DNA of 64,000 nucleotides from Pedobacter cryoconitis (GCF_003259615.1 NZ_QLLR01000004.1:62001-126000); one strand, 5' to 3'; shown: positions 33,818 through 43,787, counted from the first letter of the stretch. Notes: generated by a model not told the origin, from the letters alone. A program made the numbers and translations.

Positions 33818-35329
33818 ATGAAACAACATTTATCAGTTGATGACAAAATCTTGTCATCGAAAAAGAAAGTGTGCAATTTCTTAAAAAAGAGCACAGCAGC
33901 AGGTCTTTTTCTACTGACTGCTTTTTCTTCCTGTAAGAAATCAGAAACCGGAAATCCGCAATCAGACAACCAATCCTTAAGTAATTCGAAAACACAGGTC
34001 AATTTCGAACGCAATGCGAATGCCAGCTTAACTAAGCCAATCACTATAGGCTACTATCCAAGCTGGACAGAAGGATGGTTAAATGAAGACGGAAAAAGCG
34101 CCTTCACAACCTTACCAACTGCAGTAACCCACGTATTCTTCGCTTTTGCCAAACCTAACTTAACGTATGTAAAGGGGTCTTACAACATTTCTACAGCAAA
34201 CACAGGTCTGGAATGCTATCAGGCTACTGAAGGCGGTTTGATGTTGAAACGTGCAGTTGGAATTCTGAAACAACGCGGTATCACTGTAATTTTATCATTA
34301 GGCGGTGAAACCTACTGGAGAGCTCCCGAAAACTTCAACAACATCAACTATCAGCAGATTAAAGATTTCGTAGACGATATTGGCTTTGGGGGGATTGACT
34401 GGGATTTTGAACCTGCTGGCAGCTTTAGCGAATCAGGAAATGCGGCTAACGTAGCCTATTTGACAAAATTCATTACTGAATCCAGAAAACTAATGCCAAA
34501 ATCAGCAGGATATATTATCGCTACCGCACCTGTTGGATCGGGTGCTATTGGCGGCTTGAATAATGATGATGCTGCTTCTCCATTCGCTTATAGCAAACGT
34601 AATACGATAACAGGAGAATCAGACAATTATCTATACAGCGCAACCGACGGTACGAAAAGTATCAGCTTATTTGGTTTCAGCTCAACAGGCGCGATGATAC
34701 CAGTAATCAAAGCAGCGGGAGATAAACTGGATATTATTGCCTACCAGGCTTACAATATCGGTGCAGCACCAAACCGCAAGTTAATGTATGATTCTTATGC
34801 TTATTATGCTAACATTTACGGTTTTCAATTGGCACATGGAACGCACGTACCTAACGAACCCTGGGGACCTTATTTTGAGCACACTCCTCAATTTGAGGCA
34901 GATTTAGCAAAGTATATCCATGATGGTGGTACGCAAAGCAGAGCTGGTAAAAATGATGGTATCATGATTTGGAACCTGGCTTTGTTATCAGCAAAAGGAA
35001 CAAATTATACTGGCGTAACTTATTTGAATGTGGCCAAGAAAGTTTTAAATGGACAAACCACAACAGCGGCACTTGCAACCGCATTTGATTACAAGAATGA
35101 AACGCCAGTTATACCTACTGACCCGACTAACCCAACAAATCCGACTAACCCAGGTACGGGAGGCTGTGGAATAGCCACTTATAACCCAGCAATTGCTTAT
35201 CCAGCAGCAGGCACAAAAGTCTATTACAACAGTAAAATATTCAAAAACAAATGGTATGTAAATCCTAATGAATTGCCAGAGGCGAATCAATGGGGCCCAT
35301 GGGATTTTGTAGAGAACTGTCCTAAATAG
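33818..35329 (+). CDS. GH18 chitinase lipoprotein with C-terminal chitin-binding module
   Basis: 503 residues. An N-terminal hydrophobic segment ends in a lipobox-like FSSC with Cys39, so it is probably a lipoprotein; the stretch before it is unusually long (KILSSKKKVCNFLKK). The GH18 active site GGIDWDFEP gives Asp194, Asp196 and catalytic Glu198. A linker of TDPTNP-type repeats (about 440-455) leads to a CBM5/12-like domain (KVYYNSKIFKNKWYVNPNE ... NQWGPWDF). It hydrolyses chitin or chitin-like N-acetylglucosamine polymers at the cell surface. A terminator hairpin follows directly. Confidence 0.93.
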   Translation: MKQHLSVDDKILSSKKKVCNFLKKSTAAGLFLLTAFSSCKKSETGNPQSDNQSLSNSKTQVNFERNANASLTKPITIGYYPSWTEGWLNEDGKSAFTTLPTAVTHVFFAFAKPNLTYVKGSYNISTANTGLECYQATEGGLMLKRAVGILKQRGITVILSLGGETYWRAPENFNNINYQQIKDFVDDIGFGGIDWDFEPAGSFSESGNAANVAYLTKFITESRKLMPKSAGYIIATAPVGSGAIGGLNNDDAASPFAYSKRNTITGESDNYLYSATDGTKSISLFGFSSTGAMIPVIKAAGDKLDIIAYQAYNIGAAPNRKLMYDSYAYYANIYGFQLAHGTHVPNEPWGPYFEHTPQFEADLAKYIHDGGTQSRAGKNDGIMIWNLALLSAKGTNYTGVTYLNVAKKVLNGQTTTAALATAFDYKNETPVIPTDPTNPTNPTNPGTGGCGIATYNPAIAYPAAGTKVYYNSKIFKNKWYVNPNELPEANQWGPWDFVENCPK

Positions 35330-35337
35330 TATTTTTA

Positions 35338-35384
35338 AATTAAACTGTTCAGGATATAGCAATTATATCCTGAACAGTTTAATT
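35338..35384. terminator. bidirectional terminator between convergent surface-protein genes
   Basis: Perfect 21-bp arms (AATTAAACTGTTCAGGATAT... and its complement) around a 5-nt loop, 9 bp after the chitinase stop and 2 bp after the stop of the convergent CHU_C gene. Confidence 0.9.
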
Positions 35385-35385
35385 A

Positions 35386-38300
35386 TCACTTTAAAACAGT
35401 TAAAGAACCTGAAAGGATTTTTTTTCCATTTTTAAGATCTATCACGTAATAATATACTCCTACAGGCACATATTCGCCGTTATATTTTCCATCCCAATTC
35501 TTTACATCTCCAGTTGTACTATATACTTTTCCTCCATACCTGTTGAACACATTAACGGTTGCCTGTGGGTATGTGCTCAAATATTTAATATTCCATTCAT
35601 CATTGATACCGTCACCATTGGGAGTAAAGGTGTTGGGAATTTCAAGATTTGCTAACACCCGGACAGAAACCTGATCTGTGGCAGAACAGCCATGAACTGT
35701 CATCACCGTCAGTTGATAAGTCATATCCTGTGTAGGTGAGGCGACTGGGTCAAGAACATCATCCCTGTTCAACCCGTCAGCAGGACTCCATTTATAGCTT
35801 AAGTTTAAATCATCAAGAGCTGTTACAACTCCTCTCAACTGTGCTTCTCCACCTTCCAAAATCACCTGGTCTTTTCCTGCATCTACTATCGGGGTGCCAA
35901 AAACAAAAATATCTTGTTTTTTTATAGCTGATGAGCAGCCATTAATAGTCTTGAACGAATACGTTAAAGTATGCTTTCCTGCACCTGCCGCGAAAGGATT
36001 AAACAAGCCGGAAGCACTTACCCCATCGCCAGTATAAATACCATTACCTGCTAATAAACCAGAAGTCTCTCTGCCCTGGGTCAATTGAAATGGAGCAACC
36101 GAACTGCACACTGCTGGTAGTACATCAAAATCGACCTCAGGTATTGGCCTTAATGTAATTGTGACAACCCGTTCATCTATACAGGAAGCTCCCGAATAAA
36201 CTACCATCCGCACCTTAAATTCCTGAGAAACGGAACCAGCGAACTCAGGATAAAGATGACTATATAACTTCGGCCCGGCAAACCGTAAGCCGGGACTGCT
36301 GTCTGTCTCCACAACCGTAGGATTATTATCTGCATCATAATACCAATCGATACGAGTGATCTCCCCAAAATCTACTGTTGAGTGATCTTCGAATATAACT
36401 TCCTGATTACTGCAAAGCGCCGTACTGTTCTGCACTGTAAAGTCCGCTTTAGGAGAGCTGCCATTTACCCGGAATGTTTTCGCCACCGTACTTCCACAGA
36501 TCCCATTTCTGAATACAGTCAATTTAGTAATATATTCTCCGGTATGGGTATAAGCATGCTGTCCATTCTTTTCTTCAGAAGTCGGATTTGATGAACCGGG
36601 ATCTCCAAAGTCCCATAAATAAGTAAGCTCTGTTTCTACTACATCATTAACCGGCGTACGATTGATAAAGGTTGCCGATGCATCTTTTAAACAAAAATCT
36701 GGCATATCAAAATTTACCGCATCCAATGGCCTGATCACATTCAACTTCACAACATTGCTGATCAAAGTGGTAATTTTACAACCTGAATAATATATGCCGC
36801 GGCGGTAAAAGGTAGTTTGCTGAATTGTTGGAGAGATATAATCTTTGGCTATAGCTCCCGGAATATCCTGATAAGTAATTCCGTCCGGAGAAGATTGCCA
36901 TTGGTAAGTATAGGAACCCGCACCTGCTACAATCGCACTTCCTTCAATCAGGCCAGAGCTTCCTTCCGAACAAAATATTGTGACCAGCGGAGCCATAATT
37001 TTATTGTTTACTTCAGGTAAACCTACCGTTACATCCCCTATAGTAGAAAGGTCACCATTATAATTACTTCCAGCTACTAAACCTGCAATTCCCGTTTCAT
37101 AAGTCGTATTACTGCCGGGGAAAGCATTTAGAGCGGGGGTAATTCTGCGGCCGCTATCTGCTAATGTCCTCGTAGGATCTAAATACCGGGCCTGAGCATT
37201 ACTTTTATAAATTCCAGCCTGCGTACCGCAGGGAATACTGACCGTCAAAATAAGCTGTATACGATCGCCTGGAGAGATCTTAAAATCACCAAATAAAGGC
37301 TGACTGGCATCTCCACTAAGGTTGCAGACCGTGACTGGCCCGCTGGCTTCTCCAGTATAAGCGATAGTTGCTGAACTATACAAAAATCCAGGGGGGAGCT
37401 TCACCTGGATTTGTACACCCGCCGCAGTTCCCCCACCGGAATAATTAGTTGTATTGATTTGGTAACTGACCATACCTCCAGCATATTGAACACCAGTCGG
37501 ACTAACACTGGCAATTACAGTGCTGAGTTCGGGATAACAAAATGCCCCTCCACCCCTCAAATAGGGAAGGAAATCTGTTACCACAAAAGGAACCGAGTGC
37601 CCATCCTGCCCATCTGCAGCAAAATTATGCAACCCGTCTACAAACCCTGCGAAGCCTTTCCCTACATCTATATTAACCGAGGCCGATGGCAGGGAATTGA
37701 ATACCTCACCACCACCTCCTCCACCTCCTGGGCCGCACGCAACACCACGGTCAGATTTAGAATATCCCCCATTGCCTCCTTTAGCTTCAATAGTAAGCCT
37801 GGCCGAAGGATCAGGATTGGTAACTTTGATCAACACTGTACCACCAGCACCTCCACCGCTGGCACCGTTAAATGCACTGTTACCATCGTAAAACCCGGAA
37901 AGACCAGGATCTCCATTTGACAGGATTTTACCACTACCTGTAATCCGTCCAACATTAATCAGTATGATTCCACCACCAGCAGCTCCCCATGAGTCGTTAA
38001 AATCAGACTGACCAGCACCTCCACCTCCGCCCATAATTAACCTGCTCAATTCCGGAGTTGATGGATCATAACTTGCCGATCCTGGTCTCCCCCCATTCGG
38101 AAGTAAGCCAGGATCATTTAAGAAGACAGCCCCATTACCACCACCACCACCCATACCGCCATTACCACCACCACCACCGCCCGCGTTAAATTCATTTCCA
38201 CCACCGCCGGCGTTACCAGGTGCACCTTTACCATAGGAGCCCGAAGGCAATCCTTCAATTTCATTGTCGACCTGATGAGACAAACCATCCTTATATATAT

Positions 38301-39120
38301 CAAGCAGGTACCTTGGCGTCCCCGCAACCCCTTCCCCTTTACCGGAACCACGACTATCTGTGGAAAGTGTTACATATCCTCCACTTAAATTGCTGTGTGT
38401 AGCGGATAGTGAACCAAATCCACCCCGAAAACCTCTTGCCGAGGCATCTATTTGAAAACCATTCAAGTTCATCGTTCCCGATACGTCAAATGCAATGACC
38501 CCTCCTACTTTTCCGTTAAAACGTGGGATTTCGAGATTTTTAGTTAAAGTGAGATTAGAATACTGAGGAACCCGGATAACTTGAAATGTTTTTGCCCCAT
38601 GACTGGGAGTTGCAGTTGCATTAGCATAGGCATTAACTGTACCTTTTCCTATCCCGCCCCCTCTGAAGGTTAAAACGCCTCCGGCGAGGGGAACAGCATT
38701 GGTGGCAATTACATATTCAAACTTACCCGTATTACCCAGACTGGTGTAACCCGTACCACCAAGCCCATCATTTCCGGCTTTGTCGTTATTCGAACCGTAA
38801 AAGGCATCATTAGTATACTTTATAGTGGCATCCTGCATTTGGATAATCAATAACATATCCCCCGTACTTATTGCGGTAGCCCCAAAATTATTGCCATAAA
38901 TATCATTGACAGGTACCGCGCCAAGCTGTACAATGTTTGTCCCAGCTGACAAGCTCAGGTCTGCCTTAGGCGGAAAATAAGTATTCATTGAAATGGAAAC
39001 GCCCCCGGCCTCATACACTGGAATATATGCAGCCCCGTCCAGACCTGGTGTACCGCAGATTTGCGCCTGTAGTGCTGAACACAAAAAGAACAGCACTAAA
39101 AGTAGAGATATTCTTTTCAT
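35386..39120 (-). CDS. large secreted protein with PKD/Ig-like domains and CHU_C type IX sorting domain
   Basis: 1244 residues. Signal peptide MKRISLLLVLFFLCSALQAQ. A glycine-rich region (about 260-470: GGGGNEFNAGGGGGGNGGMGGGGGN and similar) precedes DUF11-like beta domains (VSPTGVQYAGGMVSYQINT), an Ig-like domain (QSSPDGITYQDIPG), PKD domains (YLWDFGDPGSSNP) and a C-terminal gliding-motility-type CHU_C domain: IPNTFTPNGDGINDEW, VFNRYGGKVY, WDGKYNGEYVPVGVYYYVIDL. The last is the T9SS type B sorting signal, so it is likely surface-bound or secreted by type IX. Ligand unknown. Its convergent neighbour is the chitinase lipoprotein. Confidence 0.9.
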   Translation of the reverse strand: MKRISLLLVLFFLCSALQAQICGTPGLDGAAYIPVYEAGGVSISMNTYFPPKADLSLSAGTNIVQLGAVPVNDIYGNNFGATAISTGDMLLIIQMQDATIKYTNDAFYGSNNDKAGNDGLGGTGYTSLGNTGKFEYVIATNAVPLAGGVLTFRGGGIGKGTVNAYANATATPSHGAKTFQVIRVPQYSNLTLTKNLEIPRFNGKVGGVIAFDVSGTMNLNGFQIDASARGFRGGFGSLSATHSNLSGGYVTLSTDSRGSGKGEGVAGTPRYLLDIYKDGLSHQVDNEIEGLPSGSYGKGAPGNAGGGGNEFNAGGGGGGNGGMGGGGGNGAVFLNDPGLLPNGGRPGSASYDPSTPELSRLIMGGGGGAGQSDFNDSWGAAGGGIILINVGRITGSGKILSNGDPGLSGFYDGNSAFNGASGGGAGGTVLIKVTNPDPSARLTIEAKGGNGGYSKSDRGVACGPGGGGGGGEVFNSLPSASVNIDVGKGFAGFVDGLHNFAADGQDGHSVPFVVTDFLPYLRGGGAFCYPELSTVIASVSPTGVQYAGGMVSYQINTTNYSGGGTAAGVQIQVKLPPGFLYSSATIAYTGEASGPVTVCNLSGDASQPLFGDFKISPGDRIQLILTVSIPCGTQAGIYKSNAQARYLDPTRTLADSGRRITPALNAFPGSNTTYETGIAGLVAGSNYNGDLSTIGDVTVGLPEVNNKIMAPLVTIFCSEGSSGLIEGSAIVAGAGSYTYQWQSSPDGITYQDIPGAIAKDYISPTIQQTTFYRRGIYYSGCKITTLISNVVKLNVIRPLDAVNFDMPDFCLKDASATFINRTPVNDVVETELTYLWDFGDPGSSNPTSEEKNGQHAYTHTGEYITKLTVFRNGICGSTVAKTFRVNGSSPKADFTVQNSTALCSNQEVIFEDHSTVDFGEITRIDWYYDADNNPTVVETDSSPGLRFAGPKLYSHLYPEFAGSVSQEFKVRMVVYSGASCIDERVVTITLRPIPEVDFDVLPAVCSSVAPFQLTQGRETSGLLAGNGIYTGDGVSASGLFNPFAAGAGKHTLTYSFKTINGCSSAIKKQDIFVFGTPIVDAGKDQVILEGGEAQLRGVVTALDDLNLSYKWSPADGLNRDDVLDPVASPTQDMTYQLTVMTVHGCSATDQVSVRVLANLEIPNTFTPNGDGINDEWNIKYLSTYPQATVNVFNRYGGKVYSTTGDVKNWDGKYNGEYVPVGVYYYVIDLKNGKKILSGSLTVLK

Positions 39121-39355
39121 TCTTTGATTGAGCTCATCAATAGATTTTAAATGAAGTTAATCATAAAATTTACAATTACTAAAAATACTCAACAAATTCA
39201 TTTACAGGTAAATAAATATTATATTTCAGTAGAAAACTAAAACATTATAGCAAAACAAAGTATCTAAGATAAGCGGCTATTGCCTGTCCCAATAATCTCA
39301 TTCGAAATATATAGTCAATAAAAAAGTGATTAGGCAAAAAACTATTTTCACTTAA

Positions 39356-39673
39356 TCACTTGAAGAGTTCATTATTAAAAGACCAACTATTACGGTTTAA
39401 AAAAACATAGGCATCATCAGGAGGAATCGGTTGTGGTGTTGCCACTAACTGAACAAGACCTCCCGCAATATAGGTCTGAATATTTGCAGAGATCACAAGG
39501 GGGTGAATACCCGGCATCTGATTACCCGGACATCCTACTAGCGGACCTTCGGTTGCGAAAACCGCGCAAAGACGTGCTCCATTTCGGCACGCGGGCATCG
39601 CGAATGTCCTAGTGTAATTGTTTGGATTACTATAACTACCAGAATCCGTATAAGCATACCATAATCTTGACAT
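39356..39673 (-). CDS. small cysteine-containing protein of unknown function
   Basis: 105 residues, no signal peptide. It contains the segments MSRLWYAYTDSGSYSNPNNY, MPACRNGARLCAVFATEG and GCPGNQMPGIHPL, with three Cys. The composition and start look like a real protein, but I do not recognise a family. The AT-rich gaps on both sides (39121-39355 and 39674-39850) hold no other gene. A small Bacteroidota-specific family is plausible. Confidence 0.55.
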   Translation of the reverse strand: MSRLWYAYTDSGSYSNPNNYTRTFAMPACRNGARLCAVFATEGPLVGCPGNQMPGIHPLVISANIQTYIAGGLVQLVATPQPIPPDDAYVFLNRNSWSFNNELFK

Positions 39674-39850
39674 AGTTAAAAAACTGTTTTATAGATCAAA
39701 AGCAGTTAAAAACTTTATTAAGCACCTACTCTATTCAAGGTTTTCGGCTTCCCCTTTGCAGGGATAATTTAAAACTCCCAATATTAAAGTTCCGCATATT
39801 TTCACTTCACAACAAGACACAAATGTCTCATAATGAATTATTTAAAATGA

Positions 39851-40432
39851 TCAGCTATTATGATGCTCTTTTTTTCCTAAACGGAAAGCTGCCAGCAAGT
39901 AATAGAATGCACCAAATGCAGCATAACCTGCCAGACTCGTTATACCCATTGTCGGATCATGCGCCAACAGGATAAAGGATGTACCACCGATAATGGACTG
40001 TCCACCACTGATTATCATTGGCCATTGCCCACCTAACAATTTTCTACGGCGTAAACCAAGAACCAACTGGATCAAACCAGTCAGGATCGCCCAGACACCG
40101 AACACCATCAATGCCTCAGGGACTCCCATTTGCAGGGCAAAACCTACAGCTATAGTCGTAATTATGCTGATCGCAGCATTCATATATTGAGGCGTTCTGG
40201 AAACATTGCCATCGTTCGCACGAATATCAAGAAAAGTACCTATCACATCCCAGGCCGGGTAAATAACCAGTAGCGCACAGGCAATACCAAATGAATTTTT
40301 AGCGAGTAATGCGACAAGGATTACCCATGTGATTGAAAATGCAGCCCGTAAAAAATAAAGTTTACGTAACGAATTTGCAGTTTCAGTGGCCTGGCCAGCT
40401 GTCGCTGTATTTTTTTGGTCAATTGAAGTCAT
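39851..40432 (-). CDS. DUF308-like multipass membrane protein
   Basis: 193 residues, about six membrane helices arranged in pairs (LYFLRAAFSITWVILVALLA; SIITTIAVGFALQMGVPEALMVFGVWAILTG; MIISGGQSIIGGTSFILL; GITSLAGYAAFGAFYYLLAAF). The GxxxxxxG-rich helix pairs match the HdeD/DUF308 group. Function unknown; stress-related in enterobacteria. It diverges from the Crp/Fnr-type gene, whose product might regulate it. Confidence 0.7.
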   Translation of the reverse strand: MTSIDQKNTATAGQATETANSLRKLYFLRAAFSITWVILVALLAKNSFGIACALLVIYPAWDVIGTFLDIRANDGNVSRTPQYMNAAISIITTIAVGFALQMGVPEALMVFGVWAILTGLIQLVLGLRRRKLLGGQWPMIISGGQSIIGGTSFILLAHDPTMGITSLAGYAAFGAFYYLLAAFRLGKKEHHNS

Positions 40433-40627
40433 GATTCTGATTTTTAGTAATTTCTTAACCCAAAGCTCCGCACTTATTGGCCGTTGTTTTTTAACTTAAG
40501 TTAAAATGGACCGTAATAATTGAAGATTTTTTTCGAAACCTACTCCAGCGGCCAGATTTCTAAACAGGATGCACATTTTGAACAGCTTATCAATTTCATT
40601 ACATTGGCATCGTAAATATAAATTGAC

Positions 40628-41224
40628 ATGTCAGACAGATCACACCTTCTTCAGGAAGCCATCAAGAATTTAACAGGGCTTACCGATACAGATCTATCAG
40701 CAGGCCTTCCTTACTGGAAGAAACGCAAGATTACCAAGGGTGATTTTTTTAACAAGCAAAGCGTGGTTTGCCAGGATTTAGGAATTGTTGCTCAGGGAAT
40801 TTTCCGGGTTTACTATTATGATGAAACAACAAATGAAGAAAAGAACATTTTCTTTTTTTCAGAAAACCAGTTCATTGTCTCGTTCCGGAGTTTTATTTTT
40901 CAGTTCCCCTGTAAGTATTATATTGAAGCATTGGAAGATGCTGAGATACTTTATATTCCATATCAGGATCTCCAGCAGTTATATGATCAGTCAAAAGAAT
41001 GGCAAAAATTCGGAAGGTTATTAGCTGAACATTTTTTCAACCAATCGCAGGGCCGTACCGAGGATCTGTTATTTCTCAGTCATGAAGCCCGCTATTTGAA
41101 TTTGGTAAAGACGCATTCCAATATCTTAGAGCGTGTGCAGGCTTACCACATCGCATCCTTCCTGGGCATTAAAAATCCTTCTCTTAGCCGGATCAGGAAA
41201 CGTTTACAGGAAAAAACAAGGTAA
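40628..41224 (+). CDS. Crp/Fnr-family transcriptional regulator
   Basis: 198 residues. A cyclic-nucleotide-binding-type beta-roll (FRVYYYDETTNEEKNIFFFSENQFIVSFRSFIF, then ALEDAEILYIPYQDL) and a C-terminal winged helix (RVQAYHIASFLGIKNPSLSRIRKRL). The sensor half lacks the canonical cAMP-binding RxS motif, as in most Bacteroidota members, so the ligand is unknown. The neighbour on the other strand is the DUF308-like gene. Confidence 0.92.
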   Translation: MSDRSHLLQEAIKNLTGLTDTDLSAGLPYWKKRKITKGDFFNKQSVVCQDLGIVAQGIFRVYYYDETTNEEKNIFFFSENQFIVSFRSFIFQFPCKYYIEALEDAEILYIPYQDLQQLYDQSKEWQKFGRLLAEHFFNQSQGRTEDLLFLSHEARYLNLVKTHSNILERVQAYHIASFLGIKNPSLSRIRKRLQEKTR

Positions 41225-41410
41225 TTCAGGATCAATCGCAGCATAGAGCAGGCTGTATTTTGGATCAAGTCATAAACTTGTGGATCAGGGATTAAATTTC
41301 AAGTTTTGGGTTTGATATTTTCTTAGCTCAAAGCAGATGGTTACGATTCTTTAATAAGCTGATTACTTCCTGATTTTATAGTTCAATTTATCATTATTAA
41401 ATGCTCCTGA

Positions 41411-41645
41411 TTACTTTGATAAGAGATCGGTCAACGCTTCAGTGGAATTCTTAGGGGGAGGAAAGATCCTGATTTTTCCAGGCTTGCTACTTTTACGAAA
41501 GTTCTCTGATGCCTTTGCGTTTCCATTGATTGTTTCATCGTGCCCCCAGTACAGAACTTTTGAAACAACTTGTACTCCAAACTGCTGCTTTAAAAATGAA
41601 ATCGCCCAGGATTCCCTTTACAAATTTACCCGTTAAACTTCCCAT
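41411..41645 (-). pseudogene. frameshifted remnant of a small Bacteroidota protein
   Basis: On the minus strand an ATG at 41645 starts MGSLTGKFVKGILGDFIFK, which then runs into a non-protein frame. The adjacent frame continues with a protein-like stretch (LKQQFGVQVVSKVLYWGHDE, then NAKASENFRKSSKPGKIRIF) to a TAA at 41411-41413. A single shift near the TTTTT-AAA run (about 41587-41592) joins the two halves. The joined product would be about 75 residues. It resembles small repeated Bacteroidota proteins that begin MGSLTGKF, from memory and not verified. Confidence is in the frameshift reading, not in the family. Confidence 0.6.
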
Positions 41646-41711
41646 AATCAATAAATGCCTTTCCACCAATGTAGGCTATTAGCGCTAAAGATTATCCTGA
41701 TGCGTAAAAAA

Positions 41712-42211
41712 TGTCCGTAATTGTCCGCAGCTGTCTGCAATTGTCCATAGGTTAGTCAAAGGGAAAATTATAATTTCATTAATCTTCAACTAGTTATGGT
41801 TTGGTTGTGCCTGAGTGGTGGTCGGGATGACACCAGGTTGAGAACAGGCTTTAAGCATGGCAAGTCCATGTTGTTTCAACTAGTTGTTTTGACTTGGACT
41901 TGACATGGACTCAGGATACTCTTACCTTGGACTTACCCTAACGAGTACCCGGACAGTACCCGGGCAGTACCCGGCCGATATAGATCTATCATTTAACTAT
42001 TTTGAATTTATTTACTAACAGCCCGGCCTTGTTTCGGCTGGGTCATTTCGATGCAAATTGAAAGCTTTCAGCGCAACTTCCAGAGGCATAAGAGCATCCG
42101 TGATATCAAAGACTCTCTGTTTAGCGTGTCAAAAATTTATGCTTAAAAAAGAACATCCTCCACAAGTTTTGACATTGATCCCAACTTTTGGCATTGATCC
42201 GACATTGATCC
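41712..42211. repeat. short tandem-repeat cluster in gene-free region
   Basis: The 1-kb gene-free stretch 41225-42262 contains four unrelated small tandem arrays: TGTCC(G)nAAT-type 10-mers x4 at 41712-41751; GGACTT words at 41891-41934 (about three); an 11-bp AGTACCCGGnC unit x3 at 41944-41976; and CATTGATCC x3 at 42173-42211. I see no CRISPR structure (no spacers of constant size) and no intact gene. 41225-41410 shows nothing recognisable. Confidence 0.75.
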
Positions 42212-42262
42212 ATTTTCAGGAACTGCCTTATTGCGAGCAGTAAAAAAAAGTGTCTGAAACGC

Positions 42263-42293
42263 AAAAAGCCGCTCTACTTTCGTAAAGCGGCTT
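42263..42293 (-). terminator. terminator of tRNA pair A
   Basis: On the minus strand AAGCCGCT and AGCGGCTT form an 8-bp stem followed by TTTTT, 2 bp after tRNA-Glu A. Confidence 0.75.
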
Positions 42294-42295
42294 CG

Positions 42296-42367
42296 TAGCC
42301 CGTAGGGGAATCGAACCCCTATTTCCAGAATGAAAATCTGGCGTCCTAACCGGTAGACGAACGGGCC
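42296..42367 (-). tRNA. tRNA-Glu (anticodon TTC), copy A
   Basis: 72-nt cloverleaf on the minus strand. Acceptor GGCCCGT/ACGGGCT with discriminator A, anticodon loop TTTTCAT (anticodon TTC) on stem CCAGA/TCTGG, T-loop TTCGATT. The CCA is not encoded. Followed by the tRNA-fMet copy A upstream in transcription. Confidence 0.95.
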
Positions 42368-42408
42368 ATTTCAAAGCGACCAACCTTTGCAGGTTATGCT
42401 TCTCCAGG

Positions 42409-42481
<73 letters not shown>

Positions 42482-42678
42482 CTATATCCTTAACAAACAG
42501 GCCTTCAGAGGCTAATACTACTGTTTTTTAAAGTGATGCAAACATAGGGTTATTTTTCAAAAACCGCAAGTATTCATAACAAATACTTGCATTATTTTTA
42601 GACACAAAGCCTATTCCCCTAATTTACAGACACATCTAATCTTTATTTTTATGTCAAGAAAAAGAAAACCTATACTTA

Positions 42679-43377
42679 TTAATACAGAATTAACCTTAAA
42701 TACCCCTTCTCTACATCCTTTTTCACCTTTTCTTCTCTATCAAAAACGACAGTATTGAATTTTGCTTCCAATAAATAGCTGCCATTCGTTAGTTTAACAC
42801 AACTAATAATTTCAAATTTTGATTTTTGCTGACTCTCTGAAGTTATCACAGTAGGCCTTTCCATGGAAACCTCGCTATGCGAAGAAAAAGATTCATTTGT
42901 ATACAGAGAAATAGCTATACCATTTTGCGTATGTTCTCTTTCATAATCGCTGGCATACTTATAATTTCCTGGCAGAAAAAGATCCAGCCTGTTTTTAGGT
43001 ATAAACATATACATCAAACTTTCATCCATTTCCTTTTTATTGTATTTTTTAGCAAAAGAAATGTTAATTCCTGCCATGGATTCTTTATCATTAAAATTAT
43101 AACTTCTGCTGAAAAGCACAGAATCTTTATCGCCAGAATAATAGCGCGCTCCATTTACAATTGAATCGAGCTTAACATTGGTCTGAGCACTCCTCATTTG
43201 TAAGCCAGCGGGACGGTTAAAAGAATAAGATTTACCATCAATCTGATAAAAACAAGAATCTCCCAGCGCTAATAAAGGATCGGGTTTCAATTCTGAAGGT
43301 AATGCATTGTTGTCCTTTTTACAGGCTGCAAATAGACATAGGGCTAAAACGCCGCAAAAAAAAGGAGAAATCTTCAT
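42679..43377 (-). CDS. lipoprotein of unknown function
   Basis: 232 residues. Lipobox LFAACKK puts the lipidated Cys at position 19. Beta-rich mature region of unrecognised family (SCFYQIDGKSYSFNRPAG, then repeated polar strands). It stands between tRNA pairs A and B. The flanking gaps hold no other gene. Confidence 0.75.
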   Translation of the reverse strand: MKISPFFCGVLALCLFAACKKDNNALPSELKPDPLLALGDSCFYQIDGKSYSFNRPAGLQMRSAQTNVKLDSIVNGARYYSGDKDSVLFSRSYNFNDKESMAGINISFAKKYNKKEMDESLMYMFIPKNRLDLFLPGNYKYASDYEREHTQNGIAISLYTNESFSSHSEVSMERPTVITSESQQKSKFEIISCVKLTNGSYLLEAKFNTVVFDREEKVKKDVEKGYLRLILY

Positions 43378-43550
43378 AAACCTAAACTTATATTATTTTT
43401 ATATAATCAACAATTATTCTTTCGAATGCTCAAAGATATAACTATAAAACAAATAATAGCACTAATTATGCAAGAAACAGCACATAGCAATTAAAAACAA
43501 GAAAATAATTAAAGATTTTTTTCATCAAAGAAACAAGATGAAAATTTGAG

Positions 43551-43622
43551 TAGCCCGTAGGGGAATCGAACCCCTGTTACCAGAATGAAAATCTGGCGTC
43601 CTCACCCCTAGACGAACGGGCC
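43551..43622 (-). tRNA. tRNA-Glu (TTC), copy B
   Basis: Same acceptor, anticodon arm and T-arm as copy A, but the D-arm and variable region differ (TAGGGGTGAGG versus TACCGGTTAGG). Function retained: pairing is intact. Confidence 0.95.
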
Positions 43623-43666
43623 ATAAATTAAAGCGCTTAACTTTTAAGGGTTAAACGCTTTCCAGG

Positions 43667-43739
<73 letters not shown>

Positions 43740-43754
43740 CTATGTTTTAATCAA

Positions 43755-43781
43755 AAAAGGCTAGTGTGCAACCAGCCTTTT
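43755..43781 (-). terminator. terminator of tRNA pair C
   Basis: AAAAGGCT/AGCCTTTT stem (8 bp) with a T run on the minus strand, 6 bp after tRNA-Glu C. Confidence 0.7.
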
Positions 43782-43787
43782 CTTTTG

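Noticed and set aside
37411..37920. 169-codon plus-strand frame inside the CHU_C gene
   Set aside because: Antisense shadow of the glycine-rich region; low-complexity composition.
41712..42211. Possible CRISPR array
   Set aside because: Repeats are 9-11 bp, differ between arrays and have no spacers of constant length.
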